This document shows, one piece after another, positions 1 to 9,096 of a stretch of 64,000 nt of DNA. The position numbers and the translations under genes are program-made. Below the pieces are notes generated by a model that ran no database searches, was not told the DNA's origin, and saw only the letters and a program-made list of their open reading frames with translations. This DNA is from JAIBJN01 sp963838795 (GTDB taxonomy: Bacteria > Actinomycetota > Thermoleophilia > Gaiellales > Gaiellaceae). The stretch lies in assembly GCA_963838795.1 (NCBI GenBank), contig CAWISL010000001.1, forward strand, positions 372,001 to 436,000. The letters run 5' to 3'. The first letter of the stretch is position 1. Every line of letters begins with the position of its first letter.

Positions 1-1246
1 CTCGCACGCGAGCCAGTACTGGTCGGCGCTCTTCCTCGGGAACGGAAGGCGTGGGTCGGGGCTCGGCTGCGACGACACCCGCGGGCCCTCGACGCGAGTC
101 GAGCCGACGCCGCTGCTCGTCCCGACCTACCCCGACTTCGAGGGCGAGCACGCCTGGCTCGCGTATCGGGGTCACTGGGGCCAGCACGAGCCGGGCGTCT
201 CGAACGGGCCGACGGGCCCCAACATGAAGACTCAGTGGCTGGAGCCGTTCCGCTGGATGAGCGGCCTGCGCACGTCCTCCCCCGCGGTGCCGACCAGCGA
301 GACGCTCGGCGAGCCCGTGACCGGCTTCTTCTGCGGCGCCGTCAGCTCGGCGTCCAGCCTCCTGAACGACACGTCGTCGAGCCCGCTGACGGCGCTCCTC
401 GTCTTCGCCACGATCGCAGCGGCGTTTGCCATCCCGGCGCTGCGAACGCAGTGGCGCCCGGTCGTCACGCAGCCGGTTCGACAGCGGCGCGCCGGCGGCC
501 AGATCATGGACGGCGCAGCCCGCGTCTACTGGCACGAGCTGCGGGTGCTCGCGCCGGTCGGGCTCGTCGCGGTGCCGCTCGGCGGCTTGGCCGTGGCGGC
601 GCAGCTCGCGCTCTTCCACTCGACCGGCTTGCGCCGGGCCTTCGACGCGCTCGAGGACGTCAAGGTCGAGGGCGTGGTCGCCCTGTTCGTTGGCAGTCTG
701 GCCCACGCGATCGCGCCCATGCTCGTGGGAGCCGCGACGGTCCTCGTCCTCCGGGAGCTCGACCGGGGCGGGGACGCGAGCCTCCGCGTCGTGCTCCGCG
801 GCCTGCGCGGCGAGCTCTGGCGTCTCGTCGCACTCGGCTTCGTGGGACTCATCGCTGTCGTCCTCCTTGCGCTGACGGTGATCGGCATCCCGTACGCGGT
901 GAAGAAGGCGGTGGACTGGGCGTTCGTCCAGCAGGCTGCCGGGTTCGAGGGATTGCGCGGCCGGGACGCCTTCCGGGGGAGCAGGAGGCTCGTGCGCGGG
1001 CACTGGTGGAGAGTGGCCCTGATCACATCCGTCCTCCTGCTCCTGCTCGTCGTGACCGGGCCCTTTCTGGGCGTCCTCGTCATCTTCGTGACGGACGCCC
1101 CGCTTGCGACCATCAACTTCTTCGGGACGCTTCTTTTCGCGCTCGTGCTCCCGTTCACGTCCGTCGCCCTCTCGCTCCTGTACCTGGACCTCGCCGTGCG
1201 CCGCGACTCGGAGAAGCCGCCGACTGGCATGCTTCCCACCTCGTGA
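1..1246 (+). CDS. Vps62-like protein with C-terminal membrane domain (partial)
   Basis: The reading frame is open from the first complete codon at base 2, so the N-terminus lies outside the window. The visible start carries features of the Vps62/DUF946 family: an early SHASQYW stretch, then WLAYRGHWGQ, then GPTGPN followed by a tryptophan-rich segment. The second half is strongly hydrophobic, with about six predicted membrane spans, so the protein is probably anchored in the membrane with the Vps62-like part outside. Function is unknown in bacteria. The stop overlaps the GTG start of the next gene (GTGA), so the two are probably cotranslated. Confidence is good for the family and low for any role. 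Confidence 0.7.
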   Translation, partial: SHASQYWSALFLGNGRRGSGLGCDDTRGPSTRVEPTPLLVPTYPDFEGEHAWLAYRGHWGQHEPGVSNGPTGPNMKTQWLEPFRWMSGLRTSSPAVPTSETLGEPVTGFFCGAVSSASSLLNDTSSSPLTALLVFATIAAAFAIPALRTQWRPVVTQPVRQRRAGGQIMDGAARVYWHELRVLAPVGLVAVPLGGLAVAAQLALFHSTGLRRAFDALEDVKVEGVVALFVGSLAHAIAPMLVGAATVLVLRELDRGGDASLRVVLRGLRGELWRLVALGFVGLIAVVLLALTVIGIPYAVKKAVDWAFVQQAAGFEGLRGRDAFRGSRRLVRGHWWRVALITSVLLLLLVVTGPFLGVLVIFVTDAPLATINFFGTLLFALVLPFTSVALSLLYLDLAVRRDSEKPPTGMLPTS

Positions 1247-1959
1247 TCGTCGAGCGGAGCATGGATCCCCAGTGGCTTTCGAACGCATACCTGGTCGCGG
1301 ACCACGCGGGCGGAACGGCCGTCTTCGTCGACTCCGGCGCCCCCGTCGAGCCGCTGCTCGCCGCCGTCGAGCGGCTGGAGGTTCACCCGACGCTCCTGCT
1401 GACGACGCACGCACACGTCGATCACGTCGCCCACCACGAGCTCCTCGAGGAGCGGTTCGGAGTGCGCGTGCTCGCCTCGCCCGAGGAGGAGGTCGACGGC
1501 GCCGAGCCGCTCGGCCACGGCGAGGTCGTCGAGGCGGGCGACCTCAGGGTCGAGGCGCTGCGCACGCCCGGCCACACCCGCGGGATGCTCTCGTTCGTCG
1601 TCGACGACGAGGCCGTCTTCACCGGGGACACGCTCTTCACAGGCTCGGTCGGCGGCACCCAGGACGGCTTCGACGACCTGCGCCGGTCGGTCATGGACGT
1701 GCTCATGGGCCTGCCCCACGAGCTCGTCGTCTACCCCGGCCACAGCGAGGAGACGACGATCGGGCGCGAGTGGGACGAGAACCCGTTCGTCCGCGTCTGG
1801 CGGGGCGTCGAGCCGGAGGGCGACGAGCGCTGCCACGTGGGCGGGGCGGAGGCGACGCTCGTCGTCTGGAGCAACGACTACGACGGCGGAGGCAAGGCAT
1901 GGGTCCGCCTCGCCGACGGCCGCGACGCGATCGTGGGCGGCTCCCGCGTGAGCAGGTAG
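1243..1959 (+). CDS. MBL-fold metallo-hydrolase (glyoxalase II-like)
   Basis: A 238-residue metallo-beta-lactamase fold protein. The metal-binding signature THAHVDH sits near residue 50, a conserved GHTRGMLSF segment follows near 110, FTGDTLF supplies the bridging aspartate, and YPGHSEETTIG gives a later histidine. This order is typical of glyoxalase II-like or persulfide dioxygenase-like hydrolases; the substrate cannot be told from sequence. I chose the GTG at 1243 because it overlaps the upstream stop by four bases and leaves a normal-length N-terminus. An O-methyltransferase follows after three bases, so these form one transcription unit. Confidence 0.85.
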   Translation: MIVERSMDPQWLSNAYLVADHAGGTAVFVDSGAPVEPLLAAVERLEVHPTLLLTTHAHVDHVAHHELLEERFGVRVLASPEEEVDGAEPLGHGEVVEAGDLRVEALRTPGHTRGMLSFVVDDEAVFTGDTLFTGSVGGTQDGFDDLRRSVMDVLMGLPHELVVYPGHSEETTIGREWDENPFVRVWRGVEPEGDERCHVGGAEATLVVWSNDYDGGGKAWVRLADGRDAIVGGSRVSR

Positions 1960-1962
1960 GGC

Positions 1963-2601
1963 ATGGTCTTCATCGCCTCCGACGAGATCGAGCGCTACGC
2001 CGAGGCGCACACGACGCCGCCCTCGAAGCTCTTGCGCCGCCTCGAAGCGGAGACGAGGGAGACCCTCTCCTCGCCGCAGATGCTCACGGGCGCAGTGGCC
2101 GGCCGCCTGCTCGAGCTCCTCGTCTTTGCGCTGCGGCCGCGGCGGGTGCTCGAGCTCGGCACCTACAGCGGCTACGGAACGCTGGCGATGGCCTCGGTCC
2201 TTCCTCCCGGCGCGCACATCGACACCTGCGAGGTGGAGGAGACGCATGCCGCCGTCGCCCGCCGCTACCTCGATGAGGCCGGCGTGGGCGATCGCGTCAC
2301 GATCCACTTGGGACCGGCCCTCGAGACTCTCGAGAAGCTGGAAGGCGAGTTCGACTTCGTCTTCATCGACGCCGACAAGGCCAACTACCCCGCCTACTAC
2401 GAGGCGCTGCTGCCGCGCCTGTCGCCGCACGGGTTGATGGCGCTCGACAACACGCTCTGGTCCGGCGCGGTCGCCGAGCCCGACGACTCGCCGCAGACGC
2501 AGATGTTCGTCGAGCTCAACGCCCGGATCGCCGCCGATCCGCGGGTCGTCGCGGTCGTCCTGACGGTGCGCGACGGCGTCACGCTCGTCCGCCGGGCCTA
2601 G
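1963..2601 (+). CDS. SAM-dependent O-methyltransferase (caffeoyl-CoA OMT family)
   Basis: A 212-residue class I methyltransferase of the O-methyltransferase 3 family. Motif I is LELGTYSGYGTLAMA near residue 65. The acidic residue at the end of strand 2 is in DTCEVEE, and FDFVFIDADKANY near 130 carries the metal-binding aspartates of the catechol/CoA-ester type enzymes. LMALDNTLWSGAV is also characteristic. Length is normal. It sits three bases after the MBL hydrolase and converges with the dehydrogenase on the other strand, their ends overlapping by four bases. Substrate unknown. Confidence 0.88.
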   Translation: MVFIASDEIERYAEAHTTPPSKLLRRLEAETRETLSSPQMLTGAVAGRLLELLVFALRPRRVLELGTYSGYGTLAMASVLPPGAHIDTCEVEETHAAVARRYLDEAGVGDRVTIHLGPALETLEKLEGEFDFVFIDADKANYPAYYEALLPRLSPHGLMALDNTLWSGAVAEPDDSPQTQMFVELNARIAADPRVVAVVLTVRDGVTLVRRA

Positions 2602-3533
2602 GGCAGGACGACAGCCTTCAGCAGGTCGGGCGGCGGGTCGGCGAAGAGGCCGGCGACCTGCTCGAGCCCGACCTTGTGCGTGACGAGCCGCTCCCAGGGG
2701 TAAGCGCCGCTCGCCAGGAAGGCGAGCGCGGCGCGGACGTGCCGCGGCGCGTGGTGGAAGGCGCCGCGGAGAGTGAGCTCCTCGTAGTGGAGGCGAAACG
2801 TGTCGACGGCGAGCTCGCGGCCGCCGAAGAAGACCACCATGCCGCCGGGCCGGACGATCCCGACGGCGTCACGCCACGCGTCGGCGGTTCCGACTGCCTC
2901 GACGACGACGTCGGCGCCATGGCCGTCCCCGGGCACGGCGCCAAACTCACGGGCGAGCTCCCGGCGCTCCGGACGGCCGCCGACCGAGACGACCCTGGCG
3001 CCCGCGTCCCGCGCGGCCGCGCAGAGCATCAGTCCGATCGGCCCGGGGCCGAGCACCGCGACGGTCTGTCCGGCCTCGACGCCCGCCCGCTCGATCCCGT
3101 GCAGGCAGCAGGCGAGCGGCTCCACCATCGCCGCGACCTCGGGCGCGAGCCCCGGCGGAACCGGGAGGAGGTTGCGCTCGGCGATCCGCGCCGGAACGAG
3201 CAGGTGCTCCGCGTACGCGCCGTTCAGGAACGGGCGGAGGTTCTCGCACAGGGTCTCCTCGCCCCGCCGGCAGGGCGGACACTCCCCGCAGGGCGCGGAG
3301 TTCGCGGCCACGACGCGGCGGCCAGTCGCGACGTCGATCCCGCAGAACTCGTGCCCGAAGGGGCTCGGCGTCTCCGCGAGCAGGAGCGGGTGGCCGCGCC
3401 GGAACGCCTTGGCGTCCGTGCCGTCCGTGAGCGCAACCTCGACCTGCACGAGGACGTCCCCCGGCCCCGGCTCGGGTTGCGGAACCTCCTCGACCCTGAC
3501 GTCGCCCGGGCCGTGGTAGAGGAGAGCCCTCAC
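2598..3533 (-). CDS. Zinc-type medium-chain dehydrogenase with altered catalytic zinc site
   Basis: A 311-residue medium-chain dehydrogenase. The four-cysteine structural zinc loop CGECPPCRRGEETLC is intact near residue 90, GHEFCG supplies the usual histidine/glutamate, and VLGPGPIGLMLCAAA is the Rossmann glycine motif. The catalytic cysteine position, normally CG-CGTD, here reads LTDGTD, so a standard zinc ligand is missing; the enzyme may use a different ligand or have altered chemistry. The GTG start overlaps the TGA of the upstream dehydrogenase by four bases. The tandem arrangement suggests two enzymes on related sugar- or polyol-like substrates, which is inference. Confidence 0.8.
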   Translation of the reverse strand: MRALLYHGPGDVRVEEVPQPEPGPGDVLVQVEVALTDGTDAKAFRRGHPLLLAETPSPFGHEFCGIDVATGRRVVAANSAPCGECPPCRRGEETLCENLRPFLNGAYAEHLLVPARIAERNLLPVPPGLAPEVAAMVEPLACCLHGIERAGVEAGQTVAVLGPGPIGLMLCAAARDAGARVVSVGGRPERRELAREFGAVPGDGHGADVVVEAVGTADAWRDAVGIVRPGGMVVFFGGRELAVDTFRLHYEELTLRGAFHHAPRHVRAALAFLASGAYPWERLVTHKVGLEQVAGLFADPPPDLLKAVVLP

Positions 3534-4405
3534 GGCGTGAAGACGACCTTCAGTGCCTCGTGGGAGCGGTAGAGCTCTAGCCCGTCGGCGAAGCGCTCCA
3601 GCGGCAGCGTCACGGTCGGGATCGGGTCGAGCCCGGGGAGGAGGGCGACCGCCTCGCGCATCGCCGCCGGCGTCGCAGAGCAGGAGCCGACCAGCGTCAA
3701 CTCGCGGCGCAGCAGCCGCTCCAAGTCGAGCGGCACCGGCTCCGCGAGCCACGAGAAGACGAGCAGCGTGCCACCTGGCTCGAGGGCGGCGAGCGCGCCG
3801 TCCAGGCCGGCGTGCGCGCAGAGGACGGCGGCGCCCACGGGCCCTTCCGCCGGCTCGGCGCCGTAGCCGAGGGCCAGCTCCAGCCGGTGTGGCAGCGGGT
3901 CCGAGGCAAGCACCTCGTCCCCGCGGCGCACCAGCGCCTGGACGAAGAGGAGCCCGGCGAACCCGCAGCCGACGACGAGGACGCGGCCACGCTGGACTCG
4001 CTCCAGAGCGCGGAGCACACAGGCGAGCGGCTCCGCGAACGTCCCGGTGGTGTCATCGACTTCGTCCGAGAGTGGGATCGTGGCCGCGGCCCGCACCCGC
4101 TCGGCGAACCCGCCAGGGACGATCGTCGGCTCAGGGAAGCGCTCGCAGGTCGTCTCGTGCCCGGCCCGGCAGCGCTCGCACTCGCCGCACGGGAGGTGGT
4201 GGACGAGCGCGACGTGCCGGCCCGCCGAGTCTTCCGCGACCACCTCGTGCCCGAGCACCGTGCCGGGCGCGGTGCGCCCGAGCTTCTGGACGTCGGTCCC
4301 GCAGAGCCCGCACGCGAGCACCCGTACAGGCACTCCGGCCCCGTCCGGCTCCGAGATCTCCGTGAGCGCTGGAAGCCCGGCGCCGTCGAGCACGATCGCC
4401 TGCAT
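3530..4405 (-). CDS. Zinc-dependent alcohol/polyol dehydrogenase family protein
   Basis: A 291-residue medium-chain dehydrogenase starting at MQAIVLDG. It has the catalytic zinc motif ACGLCGTDVQK near residue 35, GHEVV, the structural zinc loop CGECERCRAGHETTC and a nucleotide-binding segment VLVVGCGFAGLLF. It is shorter than the 340-350 residues usual for the family, with a compact cofactor domain. It is translationally coupled to the following dehydrogenase, which lacks the catalytic cysteine, so the pair may form a mixed oligomer or carry out sequential oxidations. Substrate unknown. Confidence 0.8.
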   Translation of the reverse strand: MQAIVLDGAGLPALTEISEPDGAGVPVRVLACGLCGTDVQKLGRTAPGTVLGHEVVAEDSAGRHVALVHHLPCGECERCRAGHETTCERFPEPTIVPGGFAERVRAAATIPLSDEVDDTTGTFAEPLACVLRALERVQRGRVLVVGCGFAGLLFVQALVRRGDEVLASDPLPHRLELALGYGAEPAEGPVGAAVLCAHAGLDGALAALEPGGTLLVFSWLAEPVPLDLERLLRRELTLVGSCSATPAAMREAVALLPGLDPIPTVTLPLERFADGLELYRSHEALKVVFTP

Positions 4406-4475
4406 GGCGTCATCGTAGGGTGGCTCAGGAAAGCGGCGGGGGCGGGCTGGGCGCCCCGCCCCGCCCGGAGAGGCC

Positions 4476-5585
4476 TCAGCTGCCCGCGAGCCCCACGGCT
4501 CCGGCGGGAAGCCCGCCGACAGACCCGAGGACGTCGAGACTGCCGTCACTGTTGACTGCGAACCCCTGAACCTCCGGGGCGCCACCGTTCAGGGAGTAGA
4601 CGAAGCGGCTGTTCCTGGACAGGGCCAGGTCGAGCGGCGAAGCGCCAGTGGCGGCGGTGACACCGTCCGCGTCGAGCAGCGTCAGCGCGCCGTCGTGCCC
4701 GATCCGGTAGCCGGAGATCGAGTTGCTGCCGGTGTTCGTCGTGTACGTGTAGCGGCCGTTCTTCGTCACGACGACCCAGCAGGCGGCCGTCTCGGTGGTG
4801 GCCACGTTCGGCGTGATGGGCGTGATAGTCCCGTTGCCCGCGAGCGAGTAAGAGGAGAGCACGCTCGCATCAGGAGCCCCGCCGAAGGCCTCCGAGACGA
4901 CCAGGCGGCTGCGCTTGTCGAAGGCGAAGCCGAACGGCGTCTGGCCGGCCGAGGGCTGCGCGTTCGGGCCGCTCGCGTAGCCGTGCCTACCGACCGCGTA
5001 GGTGTCGATCAGGTTCGTCGCCTTCTCGGTGACGACGAGCTGTCGGCCATCGGGGCTGAACTCGACCTGCGCAGGGCCCGGGGCGGCCGAGCTCAGCGGC
5101 CGGCTCGACCTGGGCAGCGGGACGAGGTGGCCCCAGAGCGCGATGAACCCGGTGATGTTCGCGGGCGTCGAGGCGTCCCCGGCGTTGACGACGTAGACGA
5201 GCCTGCCGTGGACCGTGAGGCTGATCGGCCCGGCGCCGCCGGAAGGCGCGACGTCGATCAGCCACACCTTGCCGCGGTGCCCTACCCGGAGCATGGAGAT
5301 GGTGTCGTCGCCCGCGTTCACGGCAAAGAGCCGGTCGTCGTCGAGGACGATCGCGCCCTGCGAGCCGAGTCCGGCACCCGTCCCGAGACCGCCGGTCGAG
5401 ACCGTCCCGTCGGGCGTCAGCGAGCCGTCTGAGGCGCGGTCGAAGATGGCCACCCCATTCCCGGACGCCGAGTTCGTGAGCGTGTAGATGGCACCGTGGC
5501 CCCCCGACGCCATGGCCGGTGCGGCCAGGACGAGAAGGGCAGCGGCCAGAGCCGCTGAGACGGCGAGCGTTCTGAGTCCTTGCAT
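4476..5585 (-). CDS. Secreted beta-propeller protein, lactonase/YncE-like
   Basis: A 369-residue protein beginning MQGLRTLAVSAALAAALL with a clear signal peptide cut near ASG. The body is built of repeats in which a gene-name-like phrase such as VFAINAGDDTIS or YVVNAGD recurs about every 45-50 residues, typical of the seven-bladed 6-phosphogluconolactonase/YncE propellers. The start is supported by an AAAGGAG ribosome site eight bases upstream. It lies 82 bases downstream of a histidine kinase on the same strand and could be part of that regulon. True lactonase activity is not shown; many relatives are secreted propellers of unknown role. Confidence 0.8.
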   Translation of the reverse strand: MQGLRTLAVSAALAAALLVLAAPAMASGGHGAIYTLTNSASGNGVAIFDRASDGSLTPDGTVSTGGLGTGAGLGSQGAIVLDDDRLFAVNAGDDTISMLRVGHRGKVWLIDVAPSGGAGPISLTVHGRLVYVVNAGDASTPANITGFIALWGHLVPLPRSSRPLSSAAPGPAQVEFSPDGRQLVVTEKATNLIDTYAVGRHGYASGPNAQPSAGQTPFGFAFDKRSRLVVSEAFGGAPDASVLSSYSLAGNGTITPITPNVATTETAACWVVVTKNGRYTYTTNTGSNSISGYRIGHDGALTLLDADGVTAATGASPLDLALSRNSRFVYSLNGGAPEVQGFAVNSDGSLDVLGSVGGLPAGAVGLAGS

Positions 5586-5667
5586 CCCGCTTTCTCCTTT
5601 CGGTTGGAGCCGGCAGGACGCTACGAGGCAAAGCTTGCGCTCCGGTTGCGCTGTCCTTAGAAGAGGG

Positions 5668-6738
5668 TTAACGCCGCGGCAGAGTGAACGAGACCCGCGC
5701 CCCGCCGCCCGCGACGTTCTCGGCCCAGATCCGGCCACCCTGCGCTTCGACCAGCCCGTGTGCGATCGCCAGCCCGAGGCCAGCCCCGCCCGTCTCGCTC
5801 GTGCGCGAGCGGTCTCCCCGCCAGAAGTGGTCGAAGACGCGCTTCGTCGAGTCCGCCGGGATGCCCTCGCCCGTGTCCTCGACGCTGACCCGCACCTCGC
5901 TCTCGAGCGGCTCGACGATCACCGCCACCGCGCCGTCGGAGGGCGTGTGCCGGATCGCGTTGGTCAGCAGGTTGAGGAGCACGCGCTCGACCTTGTCGGG
6001 CGCGCAGACCGCCGTCGGGTCGCCGTCGATACGCGCCGCGAGTGCCACGCGCCGGGTCTGCGCCTCGGCCTCGAGCCCGACCAGCGCGGAGCGGACCACC
6101 CCCGCGAGTGGCGCCTCGCGCAGCTCCAGCGAGAGCACACCCGCGTCGAGCCGAGCCAGCTCGAAGAGATCGTCGACGAGGACGCGAAGCGCATCAACCT
6201 GCTGCTTCAAAGCCGGCACGTACCGCTCGGGCTCGACCAGGCCGTCCTCGACGGCCTCGAGCATCGCCTGCATGGAGGCGAGCGGCGTCCGCAGGTCGTG
6301 GCTCGCCCACGCGACGAGTTGCCGCCGTGCGTCGAAGAGCTCCTCGACGCTCGCCGCCATCTCGTTGAAGGACGCGCCAAGCTCGGCCAGCTCGGAAGGC
6401 CCGTCCTCCGGCGCGCGGGCGGTGAGGTCGCCGCCGGCGATCACGGCCGACGCGGTGCGGACGCGCTCCAGCGCTCGCAGGATCGAGCCGCCGAGCAGCC
6501 CCGCGGCCGCGAGCGCTGCGGTCGAGCACGCAGCTGCGACGAACAGGATTGTCAGGTCGTGCCCAGAGTCGAACATGACAAGCCCGGACACCGAGACGGC
6601 GGCCAGCGGGAGCGCGACCGCCAGCAGGCCGAGCCCGGCCAGCTGGAGACGGATGCTCGGCAGCAGGCGCAAGGCGAGCGCCACCAGCACGCCGACAGTC
6701 AGCGTCCCGAGCGCGACGACGAGCGCGAAGAAGATCAC
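5668..6738 (-). CDS. Two-component sensor histidine kinase
   Basis: A 356-residue membrane sensor kinase. Two N-terminal hydrophobic spans (about residues 3-25 and 35-75) are followed by a HAMP region, the phosphoacceptor H-box SHDLRTPLAS near 150, N-box LLTNAIRHTP, G1 box DTGEGIPAD and G2 box GAGLGLAIAHG. There is almost no periplasmic loop, so it probably senses through the membrane or cytoplasm. The GTG start overlaps the TGA of the response regulator by four bases (GTGA), making them a coupled pair. Signal unknown; the downstream secreted propeller is a possible target. Confidence 0.92.
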   Translation of the reverse strand: MIFFALVVALGTLTVGVLVALALRLLPSIRLQLAGLGLLAVALPLAAVSVSGLVMFDSGHDLTILFVAAACSTAALAAAGLLGGSILRALERVRTASAVIAGGDLTARAPEDGPSELAELGASFNEMAASVEELFDARRQLVAWASHDLRTPLASMQAMLEAVEDGLVEPERYVPALKQQVDALRVLVDDLFELARLDAGVLSLELREAPLAGVVRSALVGLEAEAQTRRVALAARIDGDPTAVCAPDKVERVLLNLLTNAIRHTPSDGAVAVIVEPLESEVRVSVEDTGEGIPADSTKRVFDHFWRGDRSRTSETGGAGLGLAIAHGLVEAQGGRIWAENVAGGGARVSFTLPRR

Positions 6739-7415
6739 GGCGAGAACCGGTAGCCGACGCCCCAGACCGTCTGCAGATGGCGCGGTCGGGCCGGTTCGAC
6801 CTCGACCTTCTCTCGCAGCCTGCGGATGTGGACGGTCACAGTGCCCGTATCGAGCGCGGCCTCGTAGCCCCAGACGCGGTTCATCAGGTGGTCGCGGGAG
6901 AACACCTGCTTCGGGTGGCTCGCCAGGAACCAAAGCAGATCGAACTCCCGCGCCGTGAGCCGCAGCGGCTCTCCGCGGCAGGTGACCTCGCGCGTGCCCG
7001 CGTCGAGCTCCAATTCGTCGAACGACAGCCGCTCGGCCTTGCCGATGTGGGGCGTCGAGCGCCGCAACACCGTGCGCACGCGCGCCGCGAGCTCCCTCGG
7101 CGAGAACGGCTTCGTGACGTAGTCGTCGGCGCCGAGCTCGAGGCCGACGATCCGGTCCGCTTCCTCGCCGCGGGCGGTCAGCAGGATGACCGGCAGATCC
7201 GAGCGCGCGCGGATCCAGCGGCAGAGCTCGAGCCCGTCGATCCCGGGCAGCATGACGTCGAGGATCACGAGCCCCGGGCTCTCGCTCTCGAGCAGCTGAC
7301 GCGCCGTGTCCCCGTCTCCGGCTTCGAGGGTACGGAAGCCGTCGCGCTCGAGGTAGCGCAGGACGACCTCGCGGACGATCGGCTCGTCGTCGACGACCAG
7401 CACGGTGGTGCTCAT
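6735..7415 (-). CDS. OmpR/PhoB-family response regulator
   Basis: A 226-residue response regulator. The receiver domain has the acidic pair in VVDDEP, the phosphoacceptor aspartate in ILDVMLPG, the conserved threonine in LLTARG and the lysine in YVTKPFSP. The C-terminal winged helix contains LTAREFDLLWFLASHP and the VTVHIRRLREKVE recognition region. It is the first gene of a kinase operon read toward lower coordinates, and lies divergent from tRNA-Ala. No strong ribosome site precedes the start, so it may be leaderless. Confidence 0.95.
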   Translation of the reverse strand: MSTTVLVVDDEPIVREVVLRYLERDGFRTLEAGDGDTARQLLESESPGLVILDVMLPGIDGLELCRWIRARSDLPVILLTARGEEADRIVGLELGADDYVTKPFSPRELAARVRTVLRRSTPHIGKAERLSFDELELDAGTREVTCRGEPLRLTAREFDLLWFLASHPKQVFSRDHLMNRVWGYEAALDTGTVTVHIRRLREKVEVEPARPRHLQTVWGVGYRFSP

Positions 7416-7466
7416 CCGGACATTGTGCGCCAGATCCCTTACAGAGGAATGAACGGTCGCCGCCGC

Positions 7467-7472
7467 TACACT
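7467..7472 (+). promoter_or_regulatory. -10 box of tRNA-Ala(CGC)
   Basis: TACACT ends 12 bases before the mature tRNA 5' end. The second tRNA-Ala in this window has TACAGT at exactly the same offset, which supports both as sigmaA -10 elements. No convincing -35 is visible. Confidence 0.5.
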
Positions 7473-7483
7473 ATGACGCGCGC

Positions 7484-7556
<73 letters not shown>

Positions 7557-7571
7557 TTCGCGAGGCGGACG

Positions 7572-9033
7572 TCATCGTGATCCGAACCACGTAGTCAGCG
7601 CGTCGCGCAGTCCGGTATCCGTGCCGTCGCCCACCCAGGCCACGTGTCCATCGGGGCGGATCAGAACAGCGGCAGGGGCTGTCCACGTGACCCAGGGCCG
7701 GGAGCTCCCACACGCCGTCGTGCCCGGCGTCGACGAGCCGGACTCGATTCGCCCAAAGTGAAATGTCGAGACCGCCGGGTTCACCGAGGTTGAGGAGGGC
7801 GGGCCGAGCGTCGTGCAGCAGGGTGAACACGCGCATGGGGCCGTCCGCCGTGTGCAGGTCGAGGTCGGGCATGCGCCGCCCGAGCAGCGGGTGTCCCTCT
7901 CCGAGGTCGTAGTGGATGTCGAGGCCGGAGAGCATCGCGGCGATGTGCCGGCGCGGCTCGTCCATGCTCAGCAGCTCTGTCATGGTGTTGCGAAGCGCTT
8001 GGTGACGGTCGCCGGGGCTGCTGAGCGCGACCTGCGCCATGGTGTTCTGCAGCACCCGGGCACCGACCGGGTGCCTTTCAGCATGGTAGGTGTCCAGCAG
8101 GTTCTCCGGTGAGGTCCCGTTGATCACCTGGGCGAGCTTCCATCCAAGGTTCACGGCATCCTGCACGCCGGTTTGAAGGCCCTGGCCGCCCTGCGGGGGG
8201 TGTACGTGGGCGGCGTCTCCGGCCAGCAGCACCCGGCCGGCGCGGTAGGTGGCTGCCTGCCGCGTCAGGTCCGTGAACCGGGAGATCCAGCTGGCGCTGC
8301 GCAGCCCGAAGTCCGTCCCGTACACGGAGATGAGCGCCTCGCGGAGCTCGTCCATGCTCGGGTCGCCGGTGTGGTCGACGTCTGGTTCGGTGAGCACGAC
8401 GCCAACCGGCTCTCTGTCTTCTCTCCGACCGATGGCATGTTGGCGGCCGGCGCTATCGCGACGGAAGCCCAGCTCCGGCTCCTCGTCCATCTCGACCTCG
8501 GCGATCATCCAGCTGGTCGTCGCGTCCCAGCCGGCGAAGTCGATGCCGGCGGCCCTGCGTACCAGGCTTCGTCCTCCGTCGCAGCCAACGAGGTACTCCG
8601 CTCGGAGCGACGTGCCTCCGGACAGCTCGACATCGACGCCGGCGTCGTCCTGCGCGAAGCCCACCACCTCGCGGCCACGACGGATCGGAACACCGAGCTC
8701 AGTGACCCAGCCGGCCAGGATCCGCTCGAAGTGGCTCTGCCACAGTGCGAGCACGTAGTTGTGCCGCGTAGGGAAGTCGCTGATGTCCAAGGGGATCAGG
8801 GCGAACCCGTGAGCCGGGTGGAGCTGCCCCGCCGAGACGAACCGATTGGCGATGCCACGCTGATCGAGCACCTCGATGGTGCGGGAGAGGAGACCGCCGG
8901 CTCGCGATCCGTCCAGATCCTGACTGGTGCGGCGTTCGACGATGACGACGTCGACCCCCGCCAAGGCCAACTCGCCCGCCAACATCAGCCCCGTCGGACC
9001 GCCTCCGGCGATCACCACCGCATGCTCGTTCAT
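7572..9033 (-). CDS. Class A FAD monooxygenase, rifampicin-monooxygenase-like (frame interrupted near C-terminus)
   Basis: A flavoprotein aromatic hydroxylase: GGGPTGLMLAGELALAG near residue 10 binds the ADP of FAD, LVGCDGGRS is the DG motif near 150, and RVLLAGDAAHVHPPQGGQG is the second FAD motif near 280. The Rox/PgaE-type C-terminus (IRPDGHVAWVGD...LTTWFG) is present but in another frame; reading through requires removing one base near 7683. Without this correction the frame runs wrongly across tRNA-Ala on the opposite strand. The start at 9033 is coupled by ATGA to a 14-codon leader ORF. An upstream palindrome resembling the rifamycin-associated element suggests a rifamycin-modifying role, but the substrate is not proven. 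Confidence 0.75.
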
Positions 9034-9074
9034 AGCCGCACTCCGGCCGGATACGTCGATCCCGATACACGCAT
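9030..9074 (-). CDS. 14-residue leader ORF coupled to the monooxygenase
   Basis: A tiny ORF, MRVSGSTYPAGVRL, starts six bases after the best ribosome site of the region (AAAGGGGAG). Its TGA overlaps the ATG of the monooxygenase as ATGA. The monooxygenase has no good ribosome site of its own, so translation probably arrives by coupling. The peptide has no obvious attenuator composition. It could be only a loading platform or a regulatory leader. Confidence 0.45.
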   Translation of the reverse strand: MRVSGSTYPAGVRL

Positions 9075-9096
9075 TTCGCTCTCCCCTTTCCATGGG

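Noticed and set aside
526..2430. 634-codon minus-strand ORF across three plus-strand genes
   Set aside because: Covers clear MBL and methyltransferase genes; no motifs and highly arginine-rich.
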